The translations under genes and the position numbers were made by a program. The notes under the pieces were generated by a model. The model ran no database searches and was not told the DNA's origin. It worked only from the letters and a program-made list of their open reading frames with translations. DNA of 64,000 nt from an uncultured Rubripirellula sp. GTDB lineage: Bacteria; Planctomycetota; Planctomycetia; Pirellulales; Pirellulaceae. The stretch spans positions 338,715 to 402,714 of the forward strand of contig CALJHC010000004.1 in NCBI GenBank assembly GCA_938075415.1, given 5' to 3'. Below, piece by piece: positions 56,221 through 64,000 of this stretch (position 1 is its first letter; each line of letters begins with the position of its first letter).

Positions 56221-56400
56221 AGCGTTCCGGTTTGCTTGACTGCAGCAAGATGAAAGCTTTGCCAACCAACAAGCCAGTCACAACTACCAGACAATGTCAT
56301 TTTGCATGGCCCCTTCAGCAGGCCGATCCTCACTAACGCCTTGCCAACGACTTGCCAACCGTTTGCAAATCATGGAGTGTCTCAAAGGCGGGGACATACC

Positions 56401-57708
56401 TCAGACCGATGGAATTTCCCAACCCTCTCGATACTCGCGACGAAGCCATTGATTAGCTTCGTCATGATTCATGATATTCATGGCCTCGGCATCCCAATTC
56501 AACTTGGTCCCGCGATGCCGAACCGCGATATTCCCAAGCAAAACCGCTTCCGTCAAAGGTCCACCATATGAAAAACCATCACTCGGCTGTTGGCCGGTCA
56601 AGATCCCATCGATCCAACCGTGATAATGGTTTTCACCAGGAACCGTCTCGAACTCAACGTCGGGATAAACACGCATCTTTCCAACATGTGGCAAGACAAC
56701 ACTGCCGTTCTCGCCGATAAATAGCGAACCACTGCGTGGCAAGCCTGCATCAGCAGGCACGTGAGAACCGGAAAGTCCAGGCAGCCTACCGCCGTCATAC
56801 CAAGTGATCTTTAATTGATCCCCATCGGTTCGCTTCGTTCCCGGAAACGTGTATTCAACGGTGTTTTGCGCGGGCCACACCTCGTCATTCATCCCGGAAT
56901 GCTCGGCCTTGAATTCAACAGGTGCTTGATCGATTTCTAAAGCCGTAAAAACAGGATCCAGAATATGGCAGCCAAAGTCACCAAGGGCTCCGTTTCCAAA
57001 ATCCTGCCAATCTCGCCATCCCCATGGGTGATAAACCTTCCAATCACCGTAAGGTCGCATTGGCGCAACCCCAATCCACCTTTCCCAATCAAGCGTCTCA
57101 GGCACAGCCAACGGCTTAGTCGGTCGATCGAGATGAAATGACTTTCCATGCCCGGTTGCTGCGCACCAACTATGCACTCGCTTCACTTTGCCAATCGCAC
57201 CGGTCTGAATGAAATGCACCGCGGTTCGATAAAACTCATGCGAATGAATTTGATTCCCCAGTCGTGTGATAACATTTGATTTCTTCGCTTGCAAAGCCAT
57301 TTGCCTCGCTTCCCAAACGTTATGGGTCAACGGTTTTTGGCAGTAAACATGCTTGCCGTGCCGCATCGCATCCAAGCCAATGAAAGCATGCATGTGATCA
57401 GGTGTCGAAACGGTTACCGCGTCAACTTTATCGCCAAGCTTGGTAAGCAGGTCACGGTAGTCCTGAACAACCGGCGCATCTGGATTCAGCTTTCTGGCTT
57501 TTTCCGTTCGAGACAGATCAACGTCACAAAAACCGACAAACTGGGATGACGGATGACTGGCCATTTCGTTGATATCTGACCAACCTTTTCCCTCACAGCC
57601 AATTCCTGCCAACTGTAAACGAGAATTCAAATTCTGACCCCGCACGATCGCGGGTGCCGTGATCGCACTCGCAGAGGCAACCTGTAAAAAATGTCGGCGA
57701 TTCAACAT
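56401..57708 (-). CDS. Gfo/Idh/MocA family oxidoreductase 2, Tat-exported
   Basis: 435 residues. Tat-type signal NRRHFLQVASASAITAPAIV. The nucleotide-binding half starts LQLAGIGCEGKG, and the catalytic region reads YCQKPLTHNVWEARQM, with Gln in place of the usual Glu of the EKP motif, as in many planctomycete secreted members. GDFGCHILDP and a tryptophan-rich sheet (WHPWG-like YHPWGWRDWQDFG) complete the C-terminal domain. Likely acts on a sugar or sugar-acid substrate outside the cytoplasm. It is the last gene of a minus-strand run including the NHL-type propeller 113 bases upstream. Confidence 0.9.
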   Translation of the reverse strand: MLNRRHFLQVASASAITAPAIVRGQNLNSRLQLAGIGCEGKGWSDINEMASHPSSQFVGFCDVDLSRTEKARKLNPDAPVVQDYRDLLTKLGDKVDAVTVSTPDHMHAFIGLDAMRHGKHVYCQKPLTHNVWEARQMALQAKKSNVITRLGNQIHSHEFYRTAVHFIQTGAIGKVKRVHSWCAATGHGKSFHLDRPTKPLAVPETLDWERWIGVAPMRPYGDWKVYHPWGWRDWQDFGNGALGDFGCHILDPVFTALEIDQAPVEFKAEHSGMNDEVWPAQNTVEYTFPGTKRTDGDQLKITWYDGGRLPGLSGSHVPADAGLPRSGSLFIGENGSVVLPHVGKMRVYPDVEFETVPGENHYHGWIDGILTGQQPSDGFSYGGPLTEAVLLGNIAVRHRGTKLNWDAEAMNIMNHDEANQWLRREYREGWEIPSV

Positions 57709-57821
57709 CGAACAAGACCTTATTAATTAGCAATGAACATAAGTAATTTTTCTCCGATCAAGACAACAAAGGTCATCTCGCACCCATTTTCCAAAACGTA
57801 TCACGCCATCGGATGTCGGAT

Positions 57822-58835
57822 CTATCGCACACGAACCAATTTCATAATTCGACCGGCAACATTCCAGTCTTGCACATACAAATTCCCATCCGCATCCCAA
57901 TAAGAACCGTGTGTTCCACTGAACACACCCTCCACCCATTGAGCCTGAGGAATGTTGTAACTGCGTCCTTTGCCCGGATCCGGGTTATGACCCAAAACCG
58001 CAACAATCGTGTTTGTCTTGTTCAACACCACCAATCGACCGTGCAGATCGGGGACCGAAACAAAATCACCCTGAACCGCAACTGAGGTTGGCATACCGAG
58101 ACCAGTGATGACCTCTTCAATAAACTCACCTTCAAGGCTGTAATGCAACAAACGGCCTTTGGGCTGATGGTTTCGATCGCAGATCAACAATCTTGCTGGC
58201 TCATAGCGAGTGTCCAGTGTCATGCCATGAGCGGTATTGAACTCTTTCATTCCGTTACCCTTGGTGCCAAAGTGCATCAAGTACTTACCATCTTTGTCAT
58301 ACTTAAAAATGTGGTTCGTGGCGTATCCATTTGAAAGGTAAATATCACCATTGGCAGCGACAGTGATTGCGGTTGGGCTAAATTTCACCTTTCCCAATCC
58401 CGCCTCTTCAGGTAACGGAAGACGCAAAACGACTTCGCCGCTATGGGCATTGAACTTGATACCCTCAGCAGCTTGGTTACGAGCACCGTAAATGAATTCA
58501 TGCTCTCCCTCTTTTCTTATCTCAATGTCATGCAAATTGGTGTAGTCGCCACCCAGATAGGACTGCACAACAGATCCGTCGGGTGAAAAAACGAACACAC
58601 CTGCCTGAGAACTCGTGTAGACATTACCCACCTCATCCACGACCACCCCACCATGACATGGTCCAATCGCCGAGTTGCCATCAGGACGCAAACCCCATCC
58701 CGGCACCGTGTCGAAGGTCATCGCACCACTGCCCATTCGAACCGCATTCGGTAAATCTTTCTCAACCCCCATCGTTGCAAGTGGAAGAGAAAGCATCGAA
58801 AGCGAAACACAAGCGAACACAAACGACTTCATCAT
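57822..58835 (-). CDS. Secreted NHL-type beta-propeller protein
   Basis: 337 residues with a signal peptide (MMKSFVFACVSLSMLSLPLA). NHL-like repeats recur: VVVDEVGNVYTSSQAGVFVF, ITVAANGDIYLSNGYATNHIFKYD, HGMTLDTRYEPARLLICDR and SYWDADGNLYVQDWNVAGRI. The fold is a six-bladed propeller like that of peptidyl-amidating lyase or SMP-30-like proteins. No catalytic residues can be assigned from sequence alone. ATG ATG at the start leaves a one-codon ambiguity. It lies between the propeller gene at 59287 and the oxidoreductase at 56401 on the same strand, so a shared catabolic role is likely. Confidence 0.83.
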   Translation of the reverse strand: MMKSFVFACVSLSMLSLPLATMGVEKDLPNAVRMGSGAMTFDTVPGWGLRPDGNSAIGPCHGGVVVDEVGNVYTSSQAGVFVFSPDGSVVQSYLGGDYTNLHDIEIRKEGEHEFIYGARNQAAEGIKFNAHSGEVVLRLPLPEEAGLGKVKFSPTAITVAANGDIYLSNGYATNHIFKYDKDGKYLMHFGTKGNGMKEFNTAHGMTLDTRYEPARLLICDRNHQPKGRLLHYSLEGEFIEEVITGLGMPTSVAVQGDFVSVPDLHGRLVVLNKTNTIVAVLGHNPDPGKGRSYNIPQAQWVEGVFSGTHGSYWDADGNLYVQDWNVAGRIMKLVRVR

Positions 58836-59286
58836 GGAAACACTTCATCATGGGTTAGGAGGGAGAAAGGGACCGGATGTCGTATCAGAATCGACTTGCC
58901 ATTACGCGCGATTTCAATGTGGGCATCCACCAACCAAAGGACGCCTAGTATCTGATTTTGATCCCGCGATTTCAACTTATTTGCGAATGAATCTTGCGGG
59001 AAAACCACAATCGCTTATCCCGCACCCCTATCGACAAGAAAACTGGCATCCTGCTTAAACTCGGCCAAACGTCCCGGACCTAAAAGGGCCCGCAAACCGG
59101 CGTTGCAATTTTCCGCTTTAGGCAAACGCATCAACTCAAACAACAGCAACAGCTCACCAAAAAGGGTAATTTCAACAAACGATGTCCCCGGTGACTTCCA
59201 GCGCAAACCTATTTCAGAAAAACTCCCAACTCCAACAGCAATGGTCGCTGAGCATTTGGGGCATCGGTGACTTGGATCACACGGGA
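58836..59286. other. Intergenic region between two propeller genes
   Basis: About 450 bases. It contains the doubtful 59015-59290 frame and otherwise nothing recognisable. Confidence 0.4.
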
Positions 59287-59290
59287 TCAC
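59015..59290 (-). CDS. Doubtful 91-codon frame overlapping the stop of the propeller gene
   Basis: A GTG at 59290 overlaps the TGA of the upstream gene by four bases, the pattern of translational coupling. The product has a CPKC pair near the N-terminus and a hydrophobic Leu-rich stretch (FGELLLLFELMRL) but no recognised domain. The overlap is suggestive; composition is not convincing. It may be chance. Confidence 0.2.
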   Translation of the reverse strand: MIPCDPSHRCPKCSATIAVGVGSFSEIGLRWKSPGTSFVEITLFGELLLLFELMRLPKAENCNAGLRALLGPGRLAEFKQDASFLVDRGAG

Positions 59291-60795
59291 TTTGTCCCAA
59301 GCGAGTAAACTTGTGGGATTTCGTTCAGGGTGTAAAAAGCTTGCGAATGAAGTAACGGTTCCGAATCCTCCGATCGCAATCCGCTCAAATCAAATTCATG
59401 CACGTGCCCCTGCACCAAACCCTCGACCTTCAAATCCACGACAAGACCATCTTCTGAAACGATCGCCTGATTGACCTGCGGCGTCGTTTGGTCCACCTCG
59501 GGACTACCATAACCCTGCTGATAGACATGGGTGAAAGTGCTGAGTTGGTAATGACTCGCCTGCTTGGCATTGGACCGGTCGACCGGCTTTGTAAATCGGA
59601 TGGAAAACCCATCAGGCTTCGCCTTGATCTCCTTCATTTCGAAGGGCATCAAACCTGTCCAATCCAGACGTTGTATCGCGTACTGCCTAGGACCTCGCAC
59701 AGGCCAACCTCGGTTTGTTCCACCAAGCATTAAATCACCGTTTGGAGTGAACTGACAGCAAAGGATTCCCGTAGCCAAACCTTCTCGAAATGGATAACAA
59801 GCACCTTGCCAAACTCCATTGACCAACTCGGTGGTTGCACGCATCACAACACTCAGGCTGAAATCGCCCACAAAAATCTGGTTGGCGAAGGGCCCAAACT
59901 TACCAGCGGTCTGATCAACCATAAATCCGGAAATCGACCGACCCATCTTGATGTAGGGGAACACGACAGCGTAAGGGACAAGCTCTTTCACTCGCTCGCG
60001 TTCAATCAATAACCGAGATCGTGTATTGGGCTCTATGGGCTGCTTTCCCAGTTCCGGTGCTTCCGCGTACCACTTCAAGCTCGCCGGATGCCCCATAAAA
60101 CCACCCGGCTTCAAAACCTTCAAGCTACATGATCCATTCCAAGGCCCCTGACTCTCGGCATAAAACATGACCCCGTGCTCATTGGGGCCAATACCACAAG
60201 GACTTCGAATCCCGCCACACACCGGGATCGTTTTTCCGTCAGGCGTTACCTTCAAGCACCACCCACGAAACGGTACGTCAGAGGTGTATGATTTGGATAA
60301 GCACAAAGCGACCCAAAGGTTGCCATCTCGATCAGGCTTCGAACCAAACGAGAACTCGTGGTAATTTCGAAAGCCCCAAACATCGCTCAGTGTTTTAAAG
60401 TGATCACCCCTACCGTCATTATCTTGGTCCGTGATTTTGGTCACTTCGGTCTGCTGAGTGACATAGAAGGCTTCATCCCGGTAGGCCAAACCCATGATTT
60501 CGTCCAGACCCGATGCATAGCGATGATAACTGGCAAGGGGGTGCTCATCGAATGCGCCATCGACAAGCAACAAATCACCGCGTCGGGTGCCAATCGCCAA
60601 CTTCCCATCAGGCATCACCTCCATTGAACTTGCTTCAATCGCCAGACCTTCCGGCATCGGAACCTCAACAATCCGGTAATACTTCGATTCTTGTTCCGCC
60701 GTATTCCAGTACTCGCCCAATGTCTCAGCATGCGCAACGCAGGCGGTCACACCGAAGAGAAAAATCAGATTGAATAACTGTTGAATTTTTTTCAT
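59287..60795 (-). CDS. Secreted beta-propeller protein, sorbosone-dehydrogenase-like
   Basis: 502 residues. The signal ends either at a signal peptidase I site (AHA) or at a lipobox-like VTAC, so it may be lipid-anchored. Propeller strands include VMPDGKLAIGTRRGDLLLVD, DQDNDGRGDHF, DRDGNLWVAL and CGIGPNEHGVMFYAE, as in PQQ-independent glucose/sorbosone-dehydrogenase-like proteins of planctomycetes. A C-terminal beta domain (MKEIKAKPDGFSIRFTKPVD) follows. It starts 11 bases after the stop of the hexaheme gene, with a purine-rich ribosome binding site, so the two are almost certainly an operon and may form a dehydrogenase plus heme acceptor. Confidence 0.8.
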   Translation of the reverse strand: MKKIQQLFNLIFLFGVTACVAHAETLGEYWNTAEQESKYYRIVEVPMPEGLAIEASSMEVMPDGKLAIGTRRGDLLLVDGAFDEHPLASYHRYASGLDEIMGLAYRDEAFYVTQQTEVTKITDQDNDGRGDHFKTLSDVWGFRNYHEFSFGSKPDRDGNLWVALCLSKSYTSDVPFRGWCLKVTPDGKTIPVCGGIRSPCGIGPNEHGVMFYAESQGPWNGSCSLKVLKPGGFMGHPASLKWYAEAPELGKQPIEPNTRSRLLIERERVKELVPYAVVFPYIKMGRSISGFMVDQTAGKFGPFANQIFVGDFSLSVVMRATTELVNGVWQGACYPFREGLATGILCCQFTPNGDLMLGGTNRGWPVRGPRQYAIQRLDWTGLMPFEMKEIKAKPDGFSIRFTKPVDRSNAKQASHYQLSTFTHVYQQGYGSPEVDQTTPQVNQAIVSEDGLVVDLKVEGLVQGHVHEFDLSGLRSEDSEPLLHSQAFYTLNEIPQVYSLGTK

Positions 60796-60806
60796 CCGCC
60801 TTCACC

Positions 60807-63800
60807 TCACCACATGTATTGAACGTCAAAGTTCAATCCGTTTGAATCAATATCAAAACAGATGCACAGAGCCTGACCTTGGTCGCTACTGGTGACCTTC
60901 ACGGTGACACCTTCAGGCAAAACCACTCTTAATTTTTGATCGATTAAAAAACTGCGATCATCGACCGTTTCTATTTTCTTTCCGGACGCAACTCGATAAC
61001 GCAGCCCCTTTTTCGAATCCGTCGAAGCCAAAACTATCTGGCGAGTCATCGAAATATCGCCAGAAGATTGATTTTCATCCAAGAAATAATCAGCAACTTC
61101 AACTCCATCAAACAGGTAAGTGAACGTCGGTCGCCTTTTGGAATCCAGAAAATAACCAGTGAATTGATGACTCGGTGGCCGGCCGTCATCAACTTGCCAT
61201 GGATCGGCCAAAGAATCCAAATCGGGCCCAGCGTCCATGGTGATCACTTCCGAACTGAGAGGCCTGACGCGTCCATGCCCTTGTCCTCGCCATACGCCAC
61301 CGGGATCTGCAAAGCCCCCCTTCCAAAGCATGGCCAATCGCATCTGCTCGGCATCGAAAGCTAAATTAATTTGCCCCGGATAACCAACCCCGATACCACG
61401 TTTGCCAATTCCGGGATAACTACGGCGCAACATCACCGCCTCGTCGCCCCGAGCAAGTAACTCAATCGGCTCGATCTGCAGTCCACGGGGTGTCGATGCC
61501 TGTCGTCCATTTTGCAAATAACCCCAGATCGCGGCAATCTGCCGCTGGGCATCACCATCCATCAAGTCTTTACGAATCGAGGCACCGCCGGGCCAAAACG
61601 ATGGCATCACCGTGTTGGGTCGAATTGACTGAGGAGAAACCATGTACTGGTAAAACCAACCCAACTCCAGGCGTTCGGCCATCTCAGTTAAATCAACCGC
61701 AGGCATCGCATCGGCACCTTTATTCTGAAAGGTATGGCAGGCGATACAATTCAAACCCTGGCGACCAATCATTTCTGTCGCAGCCGTGCGAATCTCTTTG
61801 GTATTCGGCAACTCCGGAAGTGAAACGCTCATGGTTCCATCAACAGCACGAAACGACTCAACCAGATGCTCAACATTCGCCAAACCAAATTTTGGCATCC
61901 GCGTCATCATGTAAGGCCGAATTGAACGCCCCGTTACCAGCACTTGCCGCATCCATTTCGGTTTCAACTTTGCACCAACTGATGTCAATGTTGGTGGGAT
62001 CCGACCTTGAGGGCCAAGATTCTGATTGGTTGTTGTGAAATGGTGATCCAACTCAGCCGAGATACCACCAATTCCGTCTCGATCATGACAAGAGGTGCAT
62101 CGCAAACTACTTAGAGTCCAATGGATCTGATCACCCTGAGAAAGTGGCTGACTTGCCTGTTTAATGGCATCCTTTATCGTCCCTCTTTCTTGATCCGTAA
62201 GTCGGTAAAGCGGATTTGCTGCACCGGATGGCTCGGCAATCGACAGACAACCTCGCTCGATATCTAACTGATCCAATTTCGGATAACGCGTGCTCGAAGC
62301 AACTCCCTCGACAGCATGACACTCAACACAACCAAGTTTGGCGAACCATTTCCGACCCTTGGCAACGCGATCAGCCAGGCTCATTTCTAAGTTCGTCAAT
62401 TCACCTTCGGAACCCGTATCAGGTTCATCGTTTGCCCCACCGCTGATTTGCAATTCATGATTAACTTCCTTCATCGAATTCGTGACCGAGAGTAAAAACG
62501 AAGCGACATCAACTGCTTCCCAGTGGCTCAGGTCCAATACTGGCATCCGCCCCGAGGGCCTTACCTTCGTCGGATCCTCCAAAAAACTAGTTAATGACTC
62601 CAGACTGTACTTGGATGCCAAATTCCCCAATGCCACCGAATCAAGTCCCGGTACCTGCCCAATGTGTTCCGCGTCTGCTAGTCCCTTTGAATGGTTCCCA
62701 TTCGCGTCATTGACCGAATCATCATGGACGGCAGAAACTGGCTGATGACAGGCCACACAACCAATTGAATGATAGATTTTGTCTCCACGAACGACTGCCT
62801 CGAGATCAATTTCCTGCCGGCTAAATTGCAAATCGCTCAGACTCTCGAGGAAATCAACAATCAAAGAGGCTGACTGTTCCTTTTCTTCCTCACGCATACC
62901 GGCCATCACATCAGGCATGAAAGTGCCCGGTTTGACCGCATGTGGATCTGCGATAAATCGCTCCAAGTATTGACGGTCAATTCTCGCAACCACCTCACCC
63001 AACTCCGGTCCCGTTGGAGCAGCGTGTGAGCTAGCATCAACATGCGGCGAAACTGCCCCTGCATGGCAGCGTTGACAACGGAATTGATCGATCAAAGACA
63101 ATCCAAGCAACCGCGAAGGCAAATGATTCTCACCGACCGCAGAGAAAGCGGGATCCTTACTCGCAAGCATCGTGGAATCTTTTGGAGGCAATTCCCCAGA
63201 GGACTGAACTGAAGAACCAATGATTTGATACAGGTAACTAACCAGATCCAAGAAAGCCTGACGATCCGTCAGCTGATCAATCAATCCTTCAGGCATCGAA
63301 GACTTTGCGCTGACCTTCTGCTGAACAATTTCGGCCTTATTGAATCGATCCAGCGTTAACGAGTTCGCATCCCGCTTCAAAACAATCTCGTCGCCACGCT
63401 CCTCGAGGACGATGCCGCTAATCTGCAAACCATCGGATAGAAGATACTGCTTGGTTGCAAAACCTTTTTGAATCACCGCGGAGGGTACAAGTAACGATTC
63501 CACAATCGCTTCATCACTCACCTCCCGGTCAATCATGGAAAGGTTTGGCCCCACCCAATAATGATTGGGTGCACCATCGATTAAAACCCTTTCACCCCGA
63601 GCATGGCACTCAACACATCGCAAACTTTTCTGCGAGAAATGAATCGCGCCTTGTACTGGATTCCCTCTCTTTCGAGCATCGGAGGCGAGTGCCCTGAATC
63701 CTTCCCCCGTCAGACGGCTTGTCAAAGTTGGCTCAGACGCGGTTGCCTCAGCCGCGGCCGAAGAATCCTGGGCCAAAACCGAGTCAGGCACAATCACCAA

Positions 63801-63866
63801 CAGAACGAAACACAAGACGCAACCAAAGTGGAAAGCAGTAATGCAGACGCTTTTTTGCAACTTCAC
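60807..63866 (-). CDS. Hexaheme secreted protein with DUF6797-like C-terminus
   Basis: 1019 residues from a GTG at 63866, chosen because it opens a textbook signal peptide (CVLCFVLLVIVPDSVLAQ). Six CXXCH sites: CVECHARG (about 84), CQRCH, CVACHQP, CVECHAVEG, CTSCHDRDG and CIACHTFQ (about 705). The segment after the last heme (GYPGQINLAFDAEQMRLAMLWKGG) resembles the DUF6797 region of planctomycete heme proteins. The modules look like repeated class I cytochrome c domains, each with a downstream Met. Probably an electron acceptor for the adjacent propeller protein. The frame remains open upstream through the AAC/GTT repeat to the window end, but no signal would result from that extension. Confidence 0.83.
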   Translation of the reverse strand: MKLQKSVCITAFHFGCVLCFVLLVIVPDSVLAQDSSAAAEATASEPTLTSRLTGEGFRALASDARKRGNPVQGAIHFSQKSLRCVECHARGERVLIDGAPNHYWVGPNLSMIDREVSDEAIVESLLVPSAVIQKGFATKQYLLSDGLQISGIVLEERGDEIVLKRDANSLTLDRFNKAEIVQQKVSAKSSMPEGLIDQLTDRQAFLDLVSYLYQIIGSSVQSSGELPPKDSTMLASKDPAFSAVGENHLPSRLLGLSLIDQFRCQRCHAGAVSPHVDASSHAAPTGPELGEVVARIDRQYLERFIADPHAVKPGTFMPDVMAGMREEEKEQSASLIVDFLESLSDLQFSRQEIDLEAVVRGDKIYHSIGCVACHQPVSAVHDDSVNDANGNHSKGLADAEHIGQVPGLDSVALGNLASKYSLESLTSFLEDPTKVRPSGRMPVLDLSHWEAVDVASFLLSVTNSMKEVNHELQISGGANDEPDTGSEGELTNLEMSLADRVAKGRKWFAKLGCVECHAVEGVASSTRYPKLDQLDIERGCLSIAEPSGAANPLYRLTDQERGTIKDAIKQASQPLSQGDQIHWTLSSLRCTSCHDRDGIGGISAELDHHFTTTNQNLGPQGRIPPTLTSVGAKLKPKWMRQVLVTGRSIRPYMMTRMPKFGLANVEHLVESFRAVDGTMSVSLPELPNTKEIRTAATEMIGRQGLNCIACHTFQNKGADAMPAVDLTEMAERLELGWFYQYMVSPQSIRPNTVMPSFWPGGASIRKDLMDGDAQRQIAAIWGYLQNGRQASTPRGLQIEPIELLARGDEAVMLRRSYPGIGKRGIGVGYPGQINLAFDAEQMRLAMLWKGGFADPGGVWRGQGHGRVRPLSSEVITMDAGPDLDSLADPWQVDDGRPPSHQFTGYFLDSKRRPTFTYLFDGVEVADYFLDENQSSGDISMTRQIVLASTDSKKGLRYRVASGKKIETVDDRSFLIDQKLRVVLPEGVTVKVTSSDQGQALCICFDIDSNGLNFDVQYMW

Positions 63867-63902
63867 GAAAAAACTCTCTGTCCTGAACGAAGACGCATTC
63901 TT

Positions 63903-63986
<84 letters not shown>

Positions 63987-64000
63987 TCGCGCACTGCGGT

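Overview
The window reads as a chromosomal segment of a planctomycete, most like the Pirellulales. Diagnostic content is three DUF1559 pseudopilin-like proteins with the H-X9-DG type C-terminus, a PSD/PSCyt (DUF1587/1595/1592/1588/1585) cytochrome paired with a DUF1552 protein, a sulfatase, Tat-exported Gfo/Idh/MocA oxidoreductases, a DUF6797-like multiheme protein, and many large secreted lipoproteins. Base composition looks near 50% GC. I saw no tRNA, rRNA, CRISPR array, phage gene or intact insertion sequence.

Bases 1-49,400 are dominated by one paralogous family. Eight complete proteins of about 990-1060 residues (2708-5716, 8560-11529, 11526-14534, 14824-17844, 18304-21489, 21872-24970, 25125-28178, 46417-49407) share a lipoprotein signal peptide, about 430 residues of TPR-like repeats, seven FG-GAP/VCBS blades and a C-terminal ASPIC/UnbV domain (CRTAC1-like). 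I label them A to G and I in map order. A ninth (H, 33243-34763) keeps only the signal peptide and TPR half. A probable tenth runs off the left edge (1-220, minus). Interleaved with them are three cytochromes with seven CXXCH motifs each (791-2599, 31933-33123, 44331-45773), one of which carries its own TPR tail. Three pseudopilin-like genes (6175-7410, 29841-31127, 42370-43650) each lie downstream, on the same strand, of a very small acidic lipoprotein (7927-8118, 28595-28789, 39042-39221). A GT-C membrane glycosyltransferase with C-terminal TPRs (39269-41101) follows the third small lipoprotein. The genes point in both directions and most have their own intergenic region; only B and C overlap (ATGA).

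Bases 34,764-39,000 hold a candidate 34-residue membrane peptide, a Gfo/Idh/MocA oxidoreductase, an SGNH hydrolase with a hexapeptide-repeat N-terminus, and repeat-bearing intergenic DNA.

Bases 49,867-63,866 are more standard planctomycete catabolic and secreted-enzyme content: a LamG/DUF1080-like protein, then a plus-strand run of sulfatase, PSD/PSCyt cytochrome and DUF1552 protein, then a minus-strand run of DUF6797-like hexaheme protein, beta-propeller protein, NHL-type propeller and Gfo/Idh/MocA oxidoreductase. The window ends in an exact 28-unit AAC microsatellite just upstream of the hexaheme gene.

The most interesting unit is the A-I lipoprotein array with its heptaheme cytochromes, small lipoproteins and pseudopilins. 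I infer an envelope-anchored TPR/propeller/heme assembly with diversified paralogues. Its substrate and function cannot be read from the sequence.
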